Origin: Ulota crispa
Lineage: Eukaryota; Streptophyta; Bryopsida; Orthotrichales; Orthotrichaceae
Direction of reading: 5' to 3'
DNA length: 64,000 nt
Assembly (NCBI GenBank): GCA_963920765.1
Contig: OY987243.1
Location: 27,523,419-27,587,418, forward strand
Part shown: positions 1-10,623 of the stretch, piece by piece
How the letters are laid out: each line of letters starts with the position of its first letter
Numbering within the stretch: position 1 is the first letter of the stretch
Notes under the pieces: model-generated
The model's database searches: none
Told to the model about the DNA's origin: nothing
The model's input: the letters and a program-made list of their open reading frames with translations, nothing else
Position numbers and translations under genes: made by a program

Positions 1-133
1 ATCTCGACACAAATCATTCAAAATTCAACTTATAATCTAAAACGTAGAAAATACATATTGCATTATTGTAGTTTAAAATCTGAATCATTGGTCACATAGG
101 AAATTGATCAAGACCAACATTAGATGCACATGC

Positions 134-287
134 TGCTCAAATTAGGGACGTTCCATTTCCCAAGTTTCAAATCCCTACTTAATCCTCAAAGTCTAATTAG
201 TTGAGAGGTTGCTCAAATTAGGGACGTTCCATTTCCCAAGTTTCAAATCCCTACTTAATCCTCAAAGTCTAATTAGTTGAAAGGTTG
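134..287. repeat. 77-bp tandem duplication
   Basis: Two adjacent copies of a 77-bp unit (134-210 and 211-287) differ at only one or two bases near the junctions. There is no coding potential. The near identity suggests a recent slippage or unequal-exchange event. Confidence 0.9.
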
Positions 288-789
288 AAAATTGGAAGTT
301 GTAGGTTCACATTATGTCTTGTGGTTCAGAAGCCTACAAGCTAGGTAATGTTTTTGAACTTTTTGGAACCAAGAAAATGGGATGTAATTCCAATAGTAGG
401 TCCAATAAAAAAAGAAGAAGAAAGAAGCCAAGTCCTAAAGACTTCTTTACAAAAAATATGCAAGAATTTTTTAAAGTTTCTTTTTACTGCTTTACAACCC
501 AAACTTCTAAAGTTGAGATGTGGGACATAAGTGTTGTACTAGCCCCCTTGAAGCAAAACTTCAACACTAGTGATTGTAAGGGTAATCTTATAATGAAAGT
601 ACAAGCTGGTTTGGAGCCCTCGCTCCTCTAAATGCATGATTCTCATTGGTTGGTTTCTTGAAAATGCCTCAAGGCTTGTACACTACAAGTCAAGAAAAAA
701 CTTTAAAATCTAAATGACTTTACTTAGTCTCTTTTTTATCCCTTTTCTTTTGAAATTTTCAAGGTTTACACTAATGGCCTTAACTATAA
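288..789. other. Non-coding spacer
   Basis: AT-rich sequence. A lysine-rich open frame at 314-631 has no recognisable domain or codon bias and is not called as a gene. Confidence 0.6.
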
Positions 790-2479
790 CCCCTAAAGTA
801 CTAAGCTCAAACTTTCACCAAAACTGCTCCAAAACTACCATTTCTATTACAAGTATCAAATTCTAGAAAAAATCTTTTTTTGACAAATATAGCCATAAGA
901 TCTAGTACTACACTTGTATCTAAAGATGTGAAAAAAAATTCAAGAGTTTTCACCATGTAAATTGTTAGATATTTGAGTTTGAATTGACAAAAAGCCATTC
1001 TTTGTCTCTGCAAAAATCCGGGCAGCTACACTTCACAAGGTCATATTTGTATGAAAAAAACTCCAAAATGGTTGTGGTTCTTTGGATTTGTTCTTCAAAG
1101 CAAGTTTGGTACACACTTAAAAAATTTCAAATCATTTGGAATTGTAAAACACATGAAAAAAAAATAGTAAGTAAAAAGAAGTAGAGAATGATTCAAACCA
1201 CTAAATTGTTAAGAACATAATTATGGAAATGGAAAATTCCAATCTCGATGGCTGTAATGTTGTAATAAACAATCTACATCTTTTGGTTTTGTCTTTCTTC
1301 TAAAATATTGAGAATTGAGTAAATAATGAACTTCAAAGTTTATTTTAGAGTAGGGAATCCATAATTGCCCGCAAACAAAATGTCCTCATAACTTTCATCT
1401 CATTGATAAAAAAGGAATGACTCAAAGCTTCCCAAGTATATATAAATCTAAAGAACCAATTCCAAAAAATGAGATTCAAAAAATGTAAATTTTAAAAAAA
1501 TAAGTTGGCTACCCGCCGAGCAACAAAAACTACATATCACATGCAATAACTTTTGAACCATGATGGTCAAAAGTTATGAAGTTTGTTGGGCCTTAACCCC
1601 TCACTGCCCCAACTTGAATAGCATAAGGAACACGTTGGGAGAGTAGTTTGTCGCTTGAGTTGACGTAGTGCGCAATTGGCTGAGAAGTTCCGAAGCGCGC
1701 CGTTGATTTGCTAAGATAAGTTCATTGTGACATTATGGTTTATGTCCGATTGACAAACAATGCATCAGAGCCTCAGATAATAATGTTTGATCAACAATTT
1801 TCAAGAGATAGAGGGCTGCGTTTTCAGCTCCTTGACATTTGGAGTCGGACTCCATCCAACTTGAAACAGAAATGAGGGTGTCATTGCAATCTTGTGTGCC
1901 ACTTGGCGTTATTGATTGGCATGCAAAATTTCAACAGCCACAAACACAACTTGAGAATTCTTTGTTAGAAATTTTGGAGGCCACACATGTTGCCGGACAG
2001 CGTTGTCACCGGCTATGACGACCTCGCTTGAAATGGTAAAGGGTAATTGTCCATCACATTAGGTACGTATAAATTAGTGTAGGTGAATCCGAGGCTCAAC
2101 GGTCTATGACCAGCCATGGCAGGTCAAAATATGGACAAAGAGAGCCAACTACCATGTCCAATATTGGGGAGGTGCTAATCAAATTGAAATTGCAATTCTC
2201 ACAAGCCATTGTGGCCAAATCCAAGAGAACGTCTTAATCACCCTCCTAGTATCCTTAACTTTTGTTTTTTTACTTCCAAGTCATGTAAATTGCACATGGT
2301 ACAAAAAACTGTTTTTAAAATTCAAAGGAGCCAGATTTTGGCCTATGAGACGGTGAGGGGTTAAAGGTACTCGGACACATCATGTGTGAAAATTTCAAAG
2401 AAAAGAAATGAAAACCCCATTGATAATGAGCTGCCCAAAATTGCTATGTTACCAAAAAGAGTGTCCAAAACTTTAGGAG
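790..2479. mobile_element. TTAA-type non-autonomous element, copy 1 (interrupted)
   Basis: The left end reads CCCCTAAAGTAC at 790. The right end is the inverse of CTCCTAAAG and is followed by TTAA at 2480-2483. The left flank is ATAA rather than TTAA. The interior from about 980 to 1430 is clearly related to 35350-35770 (shared stretches include TAGTAAGTAAAAAGAAG and TTATTTTAGAGTAG), so the two are copies of one family. A second TTAA element (1597-2360) sits inside. Without it this copy would be about 920 bp, close to the 913 bp of the other copy. No protein is encoded. Confidence 0.75.
1597..2360. mobile_element. TTAA-flanked element nested in copy 1
   Basis: TTAA occurs on both sides (1593-1596 and 2361-2364). 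The left end is CCCCTCACTGCCCC and the inverted right end is CCCCTCACCGTCTC. The 764-bp interior has no open frame of note. It lies inside the 790-2479 element, so it inserted later. Confidence 0.8.
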
Positions 2480-2483
2480 TTAA

Positions 2484-2859
2484 AGCCTCAAGGACTTTAC
2501 ACAAGGGAATAATCCATCACATTCTTGTTACAAAGGGTGATTGGGGCTATTCTTGAGGTCATTTGTGATGACATTTTGATTGGAATAGCCCAAGTTTTCA
2601 TAACCTTGACTCCTGATGTAAAGCGGCCCTAGTGTCAGCTGGATGGATGTACCGTACTCATGTGACTGTTCATGCAGTACAACTATGGTACTTGCCACCC
2701 GGGTCCCATGTACTCCCCCACAAATCCGTGAATCCATGCAATTAACCCGTGGAACACATACAATCGTCCAGGGGCCAGATGGTAGATGCTCTTCTCAAAA
2801 ATCCCGTTATTAAACAAAATCAAAAATTGCTTCAAGTTTATTTTGAAACAAACCAAATA
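2484..2859. other. Non-coding spacer
   Basis: No gene or repeat that I can support. It lies between a TTAA element and a TA-flanked element. Confidence 0.5.
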
Positions 2860-3755
2860 CAGTGGTGCTTGGTTAGCGTCAATCTTTGTAAGAGCAATAA
2901 TTGGATAAGATTACATTTCCATTCCCTTTTTGCTTAAAAGCATGTATTATGAGCTTGGTTAAAGTCAAGTGCTTGCATATGGTGAGCGTTTTCTTTTCAT
3001 CAATTCTCATTTTGACTTTTTAGTTAGAAAGGTGTTTGGTTAGTGTCCCAAAAACATGGGTGGGAAAGCACCTCCAAAGTTCCAACCCTTAAAATTAGGG
3101 AAAGTAACACAAATGGAGGGTTTGTTAATGATCAATGCTTGGATAAGGTCAACACTTTCTACAAGCCCAAAGTGTTGACGCTAAGGGCATCTCCATTGGT
3201 CTAGACTTGCTCAAACTTTTCCATTTGGTTTGGCAAGGCTTGAAGGCTCTCAATCTCCACCCATGCTCTTTGAAAAGGTGGTCTTACACTCAGTGATTGG
3301 GGAGAACTGGTGGTTAGTGTAGTGGCAGCCGGTTGAAATTGCAAAAAACCTGATTGAAACTTGAAACTACCGGCTAAGAAATCGGTCCATTTTTCCAAAA
3401 ATTCTAAATATAATATATTTACAGTAGAAATTTGGAAATTTTACAAAAAATAACTGATGCATGTATGTGTAAATCCGGTTGAAACTAGGAAATACCGAAT
3501 TTCAACCGGTGAAGCTAAAATTTCTCCCCGAACACTACTTACACTCCAACACACCTCATAAATAAGCAATTGAACACTTATTTAAGGAAGTAGAGGATAA
3601 AACTCACTAAACTTAAAATGAATAGTGCATGAATAGTGGCTTGCTAAACTTGCCAAATAAAAAAATTTGAGAGGGTTTTGAGAGGGACCTCGCTACTTTT
3701 CATCCACTTTGAGTGAGCCCACGACACCAGTGGATGCCCTAACCAAGCACCACTG
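2860..3755. mobile_element. Tc1/mariner-like MITE carrying a nested MITE
   Basis: TA occurs on both sides (2858-2859 and 3756-3757). The ends are CAGTGGTGCTTGGTTAG in inverted orientation. CAGTG ends with a TA target are typical of the Tc1/mariner superfamily. Most of the apparent 896 bp is a second element at 3185-3739; without it the host is about 340 bp. It has no coding capacity, so it is non-autonomous. Confidence 0.85.
3185..3739. mobile_element. PIF/Harbinger-like MITE (nested)
   Basis: The ends are GGGCATCTCCATTGG and the inverse of GGGCATCCACTGG, flanked by the 3-bp direct repeat TAA (3182-3184 and 3740-3742). A 3-bp TAA/TTA target and GGGCATC-type ends fit PIF/Harbinger MITEs. Removing the insert and one TAA gives TTGACGCTAACCAAGCACC, exactly the inverse of the host's left end, so both the boundaries and the nesting are well supported. 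Confidence 0.9.
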
Positions 3756-3757
3756 TA

Positions 3758-5412
3758 TAAGTCAGCGGCAAGAACGGTTAAATTTGTTACGAACTGCACA
3801 CAATCCTGCATAAAACAATCATCTACACCGAACAAATGTAGTGGTGAAAACATAAAAAACCCTTTTGTTCTCTAAAAAATAAAAACGCGTCCTTTTCAAT
3901 AGGCAATGAAATTGTTTTTCGAGGAAAAGGAATGTTAATCCTTCAAAATTCTTGCCAACCAGGGGGGAGATGATCCAATGCAAGTGATGTTCCTGCACGG
4001 GAGGTGATTGGCTATGGGGGCAAGGTTTCTTTTCTTGGCAAATTTTCCCCTAAAACTTACCTCAATCTAACAATGGCGACCATTGCAATAAGAAATTTGG
4101 GAGAAAATGTGCATGAAATTACCAACGCCCTCCTTACGTAAACACCCGGTCTGTCACATTTTGGAAGAAAACAACTTATCTTAGTAAACTAATTGGATGA
4201 ACGTGCAAAATTTGTTCATTCATTCCACTTTTAGTCAAATTTTTCTTACTTGCATGCATTTTGAGGTGCAAGTGCTTCTACTCTGACAAAAACAAAAAAA
4301 CCTTGTCTAGGGTCCACACTTGGCAAGCAAGGCCAAAGTGGAGAGAGTCCAGAGCAGTATAGGGGGAGAGCCAAAAAACAATAGAAAGTCAGCCAAATGA
4401 AATGTGAAAAAAATAGATTGAAATCTAAATCAACAAGCTAACAATAAACAAAAATTTGAAAAACTTCTATTTATAGTGTAATTATATAGGGAATAGCTGA
4501 TACATGCACTAAAAAAATTGGATGAAAATTAAAAATGTAAGCTTTTTGCCGAAAAAGCTCAAAAACTCCCCGCACACTGATGTAGAGTGTGTAGTGCCGG
4601 TGATCGTTGTGGACGAAGTGTGCAGGGCGTTTGTCGGAGCGTGTTGACGGTAACACTTGGCCAGGCTGCTTCCGGGAGTTCCATCTCTTCAACTAGGTGC
4701 ATGCGTTCACAACTGCCTCACGACATTCCCTTCAGATTCTTCTTTTGACTCCGGATCTGGCTGGAGGATTTCACTAAACGAGAGGTTGGTCATTATAACC
4801 CTCCTTTTTCCCCATTGTACAGTACTTGGAAAGAAACATACATACTTTTTATTTCAAGCTATCATCTATCCACACACCCACCACTTCCTATGACAATGAA
4901 ATTTTCCTAGTTGATTTATACATCTAGTATCTATACTACCAATACTACCAAGTGGGAGGACTTCAACTCCAAATCCTTTTCTAGGACCTTTAATTTTTTT
5001 TTATAGAAGTTGTAATCATAAAAAACACTCCAAGCAGTGTTTTTTTTAAGCTTTTGTCAAGGTAGAGCGACTTGCACTAGAGAATGCGCGCATGTAAGGA
5101 AAATTTGGCTAATATTGGATTGAATGAATGATATGTGCATGTTCATCTAATTTTTTTACTAATATAAGCTACTTTCATCCAAAATCTAGCAAACTGTGTA
5201 TATGCTCAAGGAGACACCGGGCAATTTCATCCACTTTTGGAGTTGAATATTCTAGTATATTAGTAGGCAGATGGATTTTCAGGCAAGATTTAGGCAAAAA
5301 TTTGCCAATAAAAAGAACATTGACTCCAAGCACCAAATGCCCCCCCACCTATGACAACTGTTATTAAAACAAAGCATTCCTCTACTAGAACTCAAGCGTT
5401 CATCATCTCATT
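3758..5412. other. Non-coding spacer
   Basis: AT-rich, with small islands of higher GC near 3960-4150 and 4560-4760. Open frames here are short, have no known motif and overlap on both strands. I see no supportable gene. Confidence 0.5.
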
Positions 5413-5414
5413 TA

Positions 5415-5832
5415 AGGTAGGAGCACCCATAACCAAGAAACTTTCTATTTTAGGGTATTTGAGGTTATGAAATAGGCTTGAAATTAATATTTTTAGGTTA
5501 GGAAGTGGAAATAAAAAATATTGGGTTTGTTAAAAAACTTGCTTACATGGTCATTTATTTGTGCAATTTATTCAAAGTGCTAAATAGTTTCTTACCCATG
5601 GGAGTTGACAGAGTGAGCTTAAACCATGCATCATGGAGCCTCTTACTGCCTTCAATTATAATCAAAACCAAAGCCTATGTATTCACTATCTGGCTAATTT
5701 ATTGCCACCAAGCACTGTCACTTTTTCCTATTCAGGGAACGAAAGCAGCAAAATTGGGAACTAAAGCAGCGGAGTTGGGTTTTTTGTTAGGTCACGCCCA
5801 TGGGGACGTGACATCCATGGGTGCTCCTACCT
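5415..5832. mobile_element. TA-flanked MITE, AGGTAGGAGC family
   Basis: TA occurs at 5413-5414 and 5833-5834. The inverted ends are AGGTAGGAGCACCCAT. The ends match those of 6566-6878 and 62031-62343, but the 418-bp interior looks different, so it is a subfamily or a distant copy. The TA target suggests a Tc1/mariner-type mobiliser. The 140-codon open frame at 5505-5927 runs out of the element and has no recognisable domain. Confidence 0.8.
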
Positions 5833-5834
5833 TA

Positions 5835-6565
5835 CAAATGCTTATAATGCTTGGCAGTCTTTTGTTCCTTAGGATGTGTCCAGTAACTTATTGTGGACAT
5901 TTTTGTAGGGAGAGGAGCTCACATTGAGAGCAAGGTGAACTTGAGATATATGTTTTCACTATCCCCTGAAAAAGTCTAACCACCCAATTCAGGAGATTAG
6001 AAAAAAAACAAAAAAGAACAACCAGACGCCAACCACCCGACTTGGGTAAGAAGAAAAAAAAAAACGAATTTCAAATGTCCCTTATTCTTTGTTAGGCAAA
6101 CTAGTTTCACACAAATACAAGTACGGCATTGATGGGTCCCACTGATCCCATTTTTTGAACCACTAATACAGTGACACGTGTATCCCTTCCAATTTTTGGC
6201 TAAATGACATGTGTACCCTTTTTCCTTCTGGCTGAATGACATGTGTACCCTTTTTCCTTCTGTAATGATTTGTTTGATATGTAAGTTACATGATTCTAAT
6301 TGATTTTTTGCTGACTTTTTGCGCATGCCCTCACTATGCACTCAGATACAAAGCTCTTTTTCTGCCTAGTGGATTGGCCGATGGTACCAAGCTTGAGTAC
6401 TACTCTGCGTTGGGTAGTTATTCCAAATTGAGCAGTTCCGCTGCTCTCTTTACCATGGTTTCTATTCACTAAATTTGTGCAGTTTTTTTAAGACATTGCC
6501 ACAAGAATATTTTCATACGTGTAGAAGTCATGAGCGCTATACATTGTTCGAGAGTTTTGACATTA
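5835..6565. other. Non-coding spacer
   Basis: No supportable gene. It contains the short tandem repeat at 6198-6261. Confidence 0.5.
6198..6261. repeat. 32-bp unit repeated twice
   Basis: Two nearly identical 32-bp units (6198-6229 and 6230-6261) carry GACATGTGTACCC. A diverged partial copy (ACACGTGTATCCC) lies just upstream. Confidence 0.8.
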
Positions 6566-6878
6566 AGCTAGGAATACCCATAAGCGTTAATGTCTCCATA
6601 ACCGTCATTTTTAAAATTTTGGAAAATTTGTAGAAGTAAACAGATGTAATTACAAGAATGCACAAAATGTGAACATGAAACCTTAGTGTTGGTTATGGGT
6701 ACAATGGCAATTTGCTTTTTAAAATTTCACAACTTATTCTCACAGCATCCAAATAATACATTTGAAAGTGCTAACTCATTATTTTTTTGCTGCTAACGGA
6801 ATCGTATAATTTGCTAAATGTTATTAATAGTTATCATGTTCAAAACCTTTAAAGTAATGCTTATGAGTATTCCTACCT
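6566..6878. mobile_element. TA-flanked 313-bp MITE, copy A
   Basis: TA occurs at 6564-6565 and 6879-6880. The ends are diverged versions of AGGTAGGAGCACCCATAAGC. The interior closely follows 62031-62343 throughout (shared stretches include CACAACTTATTCTCAC and ATCCAAATAATACATT), and the two copies have the same length. The end mutations suggest this is the older copy. Confidence 0.85.
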
Positions 6879-6880
6879 TA

Positions 6881-8490
6881 CACAATTCTCTAATTGGTTG
6901 TGGAAGAGAAAACATGGGCGGACAAGCTTTGTCGAGATCTAGAGGTAGCATTTCCTTCACCTTGCCTGGATAATTCTTACTAAGAACTCCCAATTTTGCC
7001 AATGACTCTTTTTTTTTTTTGCCAACATCAACTGCCGCAAATTCCTAACATGTACACCAAACAAAACAAAATTCTTCCAAATATACAGGCCTTTGACTCA
7101 GAGATTAGATCAGCTGTTATCTTAATTGGAAGCTTGACTCCACACGCTTAGAGGATGGATACTATATCGAAAATTGTGCGGTGATATTTAAAGAGCACAT
7201 TTGCATTGTGCTTTTATTGCAACTAGAAACTAGTAGGTTTTAACCCCCAAACGGCAAAGGGGACAATTTTTTGTCCCTTGGTCATCAAATATATAGTACA
7301 GAACATAAACAAGTTGTTTTTTATTTAAGTTTTTATAGAAGTGATCATAGATACATGGTGCATCATGAAAAACAAAAAACAACCTCACCAAATACACTCA
7401 TATTTTTAAGTAACTTAAATTGTGAGAAGATTTAAAGACACAATATTAGGTCCCATGTTGCCATTCTTGTAATTTTCATGAGGCCAACGTGCATTGTCAA
7501 TTTCTATAAATTTTAAAAATAATATTATAATGGATGTTCACTTGTCAATTGGTATAGAGCACAATGTAAGCCTATTGTAAAGCGGCACTCGTGGTCACTA
7601 GGAGGGCGTTCAGGGAAAGTGAGGAGAACATGACAAACAATAACCGGCTGGAAGGGTTTTTTATTCATGAAAAATGACAAAAGAGAGGTATTCTGGGGAT
7701 GGAATGGAGGGGGAGGAACTTTGGTGACATCGAATTATAGAATGTGACATGAAAATGAGGCCTTCTATTCGAATATCCTCATTGATGAAAATGGTACAAC
7801 TTACTGTGGTGTAGTGAATAAAGTGAACTTTTCTCTTCAATTGAAGAGTAGGCACTGTTCTAAATACTCGGATGTCTATTGACTCAGATCTCTACTGAAG
7901 GGAACATTATCTTTGAGTACGACATTTTAGTAAAAATATCAATTGAACGCCACATAATCTCATTTTGAAAAAGCATGAGCGTGAGCATGAAAGTTGAAAG
8001 TACCTAAATCTCTTTTTAAGAATAATTACAATCCGAGCATTTCATTGTTGAGCAAATGCTATTGTAATCTATAACGCACCTCCTCCCGATTTTGGAAATG
8101 CAGCTTCAACTGTAAGAACTTGCCACATATTTTTCTTTGTACTCACATGGAAGTTTCACAATGACATGGAAGTGTGGCTAAATTTTTGTTCATCGATGTC
8201 GGAAATATACTAAACTAAGGGATAACTTTCACGTTTGCCCAAAATCACAGAATTGCAGAAATGACAAAGGAGTTACAAAGCCATGCATGAAAGTATGCTG
8301 GAAAACAACAGAATGGGAAATTACGACAATGCGACAATGGCCAGCAGCCTAGCACGAATTTATGGATCCCTAACCATTATCCACATCTCTCGCCACGTCT
8401 CGGACGTCGTTGCTGCCACGCCATGACCACATCCACAACAAAACTTCAGAAAATATGCAAATCCCCTCGGCACTTGGATTAGAAGCTGTC
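6881..8490. other. Non-coding spacer
   Basis: No supportable gene. A lone TTAACCCCCAAACGGC at 7240 looks like one end of a TTAA element, but I found no matching second end nearby. GC rises after about 8340 toward the ZIP relic. Confidence 0.5.
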
Positions 8491-8499
8491 CATGCTTGT

Positions 8500-9760
8500 T
8501 CCAGACTTGTTAGAGACTCTTGAGCGTATGAATTTGCTGACCTGATGCGCCAATTGCAAGCCCGTCAAATACGGAGTGGAAGCACAACGTCAGGATGAGC
8601 AGCACCGTGTCGAACAAATTCATAGTCCTCAATATTGCTGCCTTAAGGCTTGTTTCCACTTGCTCTTATGAGTGGTGTTAGGTGAGTATTACATGATCAA
8701 TTTTGATTGGCATTCCCACTTGAGTTAGTAGTTGAATATTGAACTTAGTTGGCAAGGTTGGTGGTAGTAGATAGCATTGGTTTTCGTATGTAGAAATTGT
8801 AATAAACTATGACCACATAAATAATTCTTTGCAAAAAACCTTAAAGTCCAAAATCAAGGAAATCAAAGATTTGATGGTACTAACCATGATATTATGTAAA
8901 GTTGGTGAGGATGGTGGATTAATTAATACCGGTGGCTTTAACTTTGCCAATAGTGTGTGAACAACAAGTAGCAAAAATAGTACTATTCATCCTTGCTAAA
9001 AGAAGCTCAACAATATCTGCAAGGTGTAAATACCCTTTATGCACCTACTTTGTTATTTTTAACAAAAATCTTAACTTTTCACTACAAGCAAGTGGAAACA
9101 GGCCTTTAGTTTCAGGCCCTGTCAATATACAAACCCTACAAAATCGGTACACATCACTCTCCTTCCTTCCAAAGCAGCAAGGCAGAATTTTTCTATGGAA
9201 AAACTTCAAGAAGTAGAAATTTCTGAAGCCTATTTTGATATCATCATCCCCCTGTTGTCACAACCCTTAAAGAGACTAGAGGCTTCGTGGGTTAAACTGA
9301 CCATTTTAACTGATTATATTGTGAAAATGCAAATTCAGGTGGGGTTAAAAATTATATCAAGAGAACCCGTGACGAACATTACATGTGCTTTTCTAAAAAA
9401 CAAACAGAATATGGCAATAGAAAGTATCACTCAAAAAACTGCAAAACTACAGAAGCCTGAGTGATTGCAGTTTGTTACCGTCGGTGACACTTTCGAGATC
9501 CTCCTTGCGAAACGCACGGCGATTGGACACACGATGCACCAGAAAAACATCCGCCAGCATGGTGAGCAAGTAACCCACCATGGTGCATCGCCGTGAACGA
9601 GTACGCCTTTGAAGGAATCAGCCGCTTGAACGTCACGGCGGAGTCCGCAAGGAAGTGCATCATCAACGCGGTGGTGAGGAACACCCCTCCTGCAAATTGG
9701 GTGCCCACAAGCAGGAACGAGCTGCTCTTGCATGCCATCGTCATAGAATGCAAAAAACCT
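8500..9760 (-). pseudogene. ZIP-family metal transporter relic
   Basis: ZIP proteins move zinc or iron into the cytosol through eight membrane helices. On the minus strand two conserved blocks survive. Block 1 (about 9740-9475) reads [18 protein letters not shown] and [14 protein letters not shown], then shifts frame near 9578 to [18 protein letters not shown]; this matches the TM2-TM3 region. Block 2 (about 8645-8515) reads DTVLLILTLCFHSVFDGLAI, the TM4 block with the conserved metal-binding histidine followed by DGLAIG, then meets a stop. A 460-bp MITE lies between the blocks at the edge of block 2. The N-terminal and last helices are not recognisable. The frameshift, early stop and missing helices make this a relic, although an assembly error at the frameshift is possible. 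Family assignment is from motif memory, not a search. Confidence 0.8.
8646..9105. mobile_element. Tourist/Harbinger-like MITE in the ZIP relic
   Basis: The ends AGGCTTGTTTCCACTTGCT and the inverse of AGGCCTGTTTCCACTTGCT are flanked by TTA at 8643-8645 and 9106-9108. A 3-bp TTA target and GGCCTGTTT-like ends fit Tourist-type MITEs. The 460-bp element is non-coding. It abuts the coding block for ZIP helix 4. Confidence 0.75.
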
Positions 9761-10521
9761 CACAACTCTGCACAGAAAACTCTTGTATGTTAGTACTCTA
9801 CGATTACAGCTATGGATGGGCGAATATTGCACCGTCATGTTTCCAAGTAGGCCACGCAAAGGTGCTTCCAATGAAGAGTCTGTTCCTCCGCTCCGACTGG
9901 TCCCACTTACAATGAATTCAGGCGAGAATGTCGACGATGAACACGTCCAGAAGCGGAGGTGCTGTATCCACTCATGGACATTCCCAAGGCTAGATACGAA
10001 GGGGATGATGTAAGCTATGTACAAAGGGATGAGCTCACACGACATCTTGCAAGGAAACACAAAACCCTAGTAAGTTAGGGTACTGCGGAACTCCCGAAGA
10101 AGACAGAGCTTGACGGGTCGCACAACAACAGTCAATGAAGTGCAGTGAGCAACAACGCCATGGCTGAAAAACTCTACAAATATGAGCAGCCTGGCGTGAA
10201 AAAGCGCTTGTTGACGAAGAAGTCTTCATCCAAGTGCCGATGGTCCCGCCCTTTCTATCCATGTGGAATCCATGTGGTGCGCCTTTTTCTTGGGCTTTGG
10301 AGGTCCTCCTTACTCCATTCACATGCCAACTGGTACTTGATTTGTGAGTGCAATTATAGGTTACATACATACTCAACCTGGAGTGAAGCCATATGTCGTT
10401 CAATCCAGCAAGTCTCGAAGGAAAATTCTTAAGCTTTGGATTCGTAACCGCGATATCTTGTTGACCTTTGCGCTCATCGGATGAGTCAGTTTGGTGCAAA
10501 TTGGAATTAAGGTTAGCGTTG
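9761..10521. other. GC-raised region between the ZIP relic and DnaJ gene
   Basis: Open frames run on both strands, including minus frames at 9431-10060 and 10035-10499, but none shows a recognisable domain except the ZIP blocks. AAACCCTA occurs at 10061-10068. It may be decayed upstream exon or promoter sequence of the ZIP relic. I cannot assign a product. Confidence 0.4.
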
Positions 10522-10529
10522 TAGGGTTT
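10522..10529 (-). promoter_or_regulatory. Telobox upstream of the DnaJ gene
   Basis: TAGGGTTT, the inverse of AAACCCTA, lies about 95 bp before the DnaJ start codon. Teloboxes are common in promoters of plant housekeeping and translation genes. Function here is inferred from position only. Confidence 0.45.
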
Positions 10530-10623
10530 TCAGGGTACACGGCGATTTTTTTTGTTTCTAGGTTTGGAGGTTTTGGAATGTGGTAAGAAAGGGGGGGTTG
10601 CAGTGTGAGTCCCGCTGGCGACA

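Noticed and set aside
9431-10060. 209-codon minus-strand frame as a whole gene
   Set aside because: Only part of it overlaps the ZIP relic and mostly in the wrong frame; the rest has no known motif.
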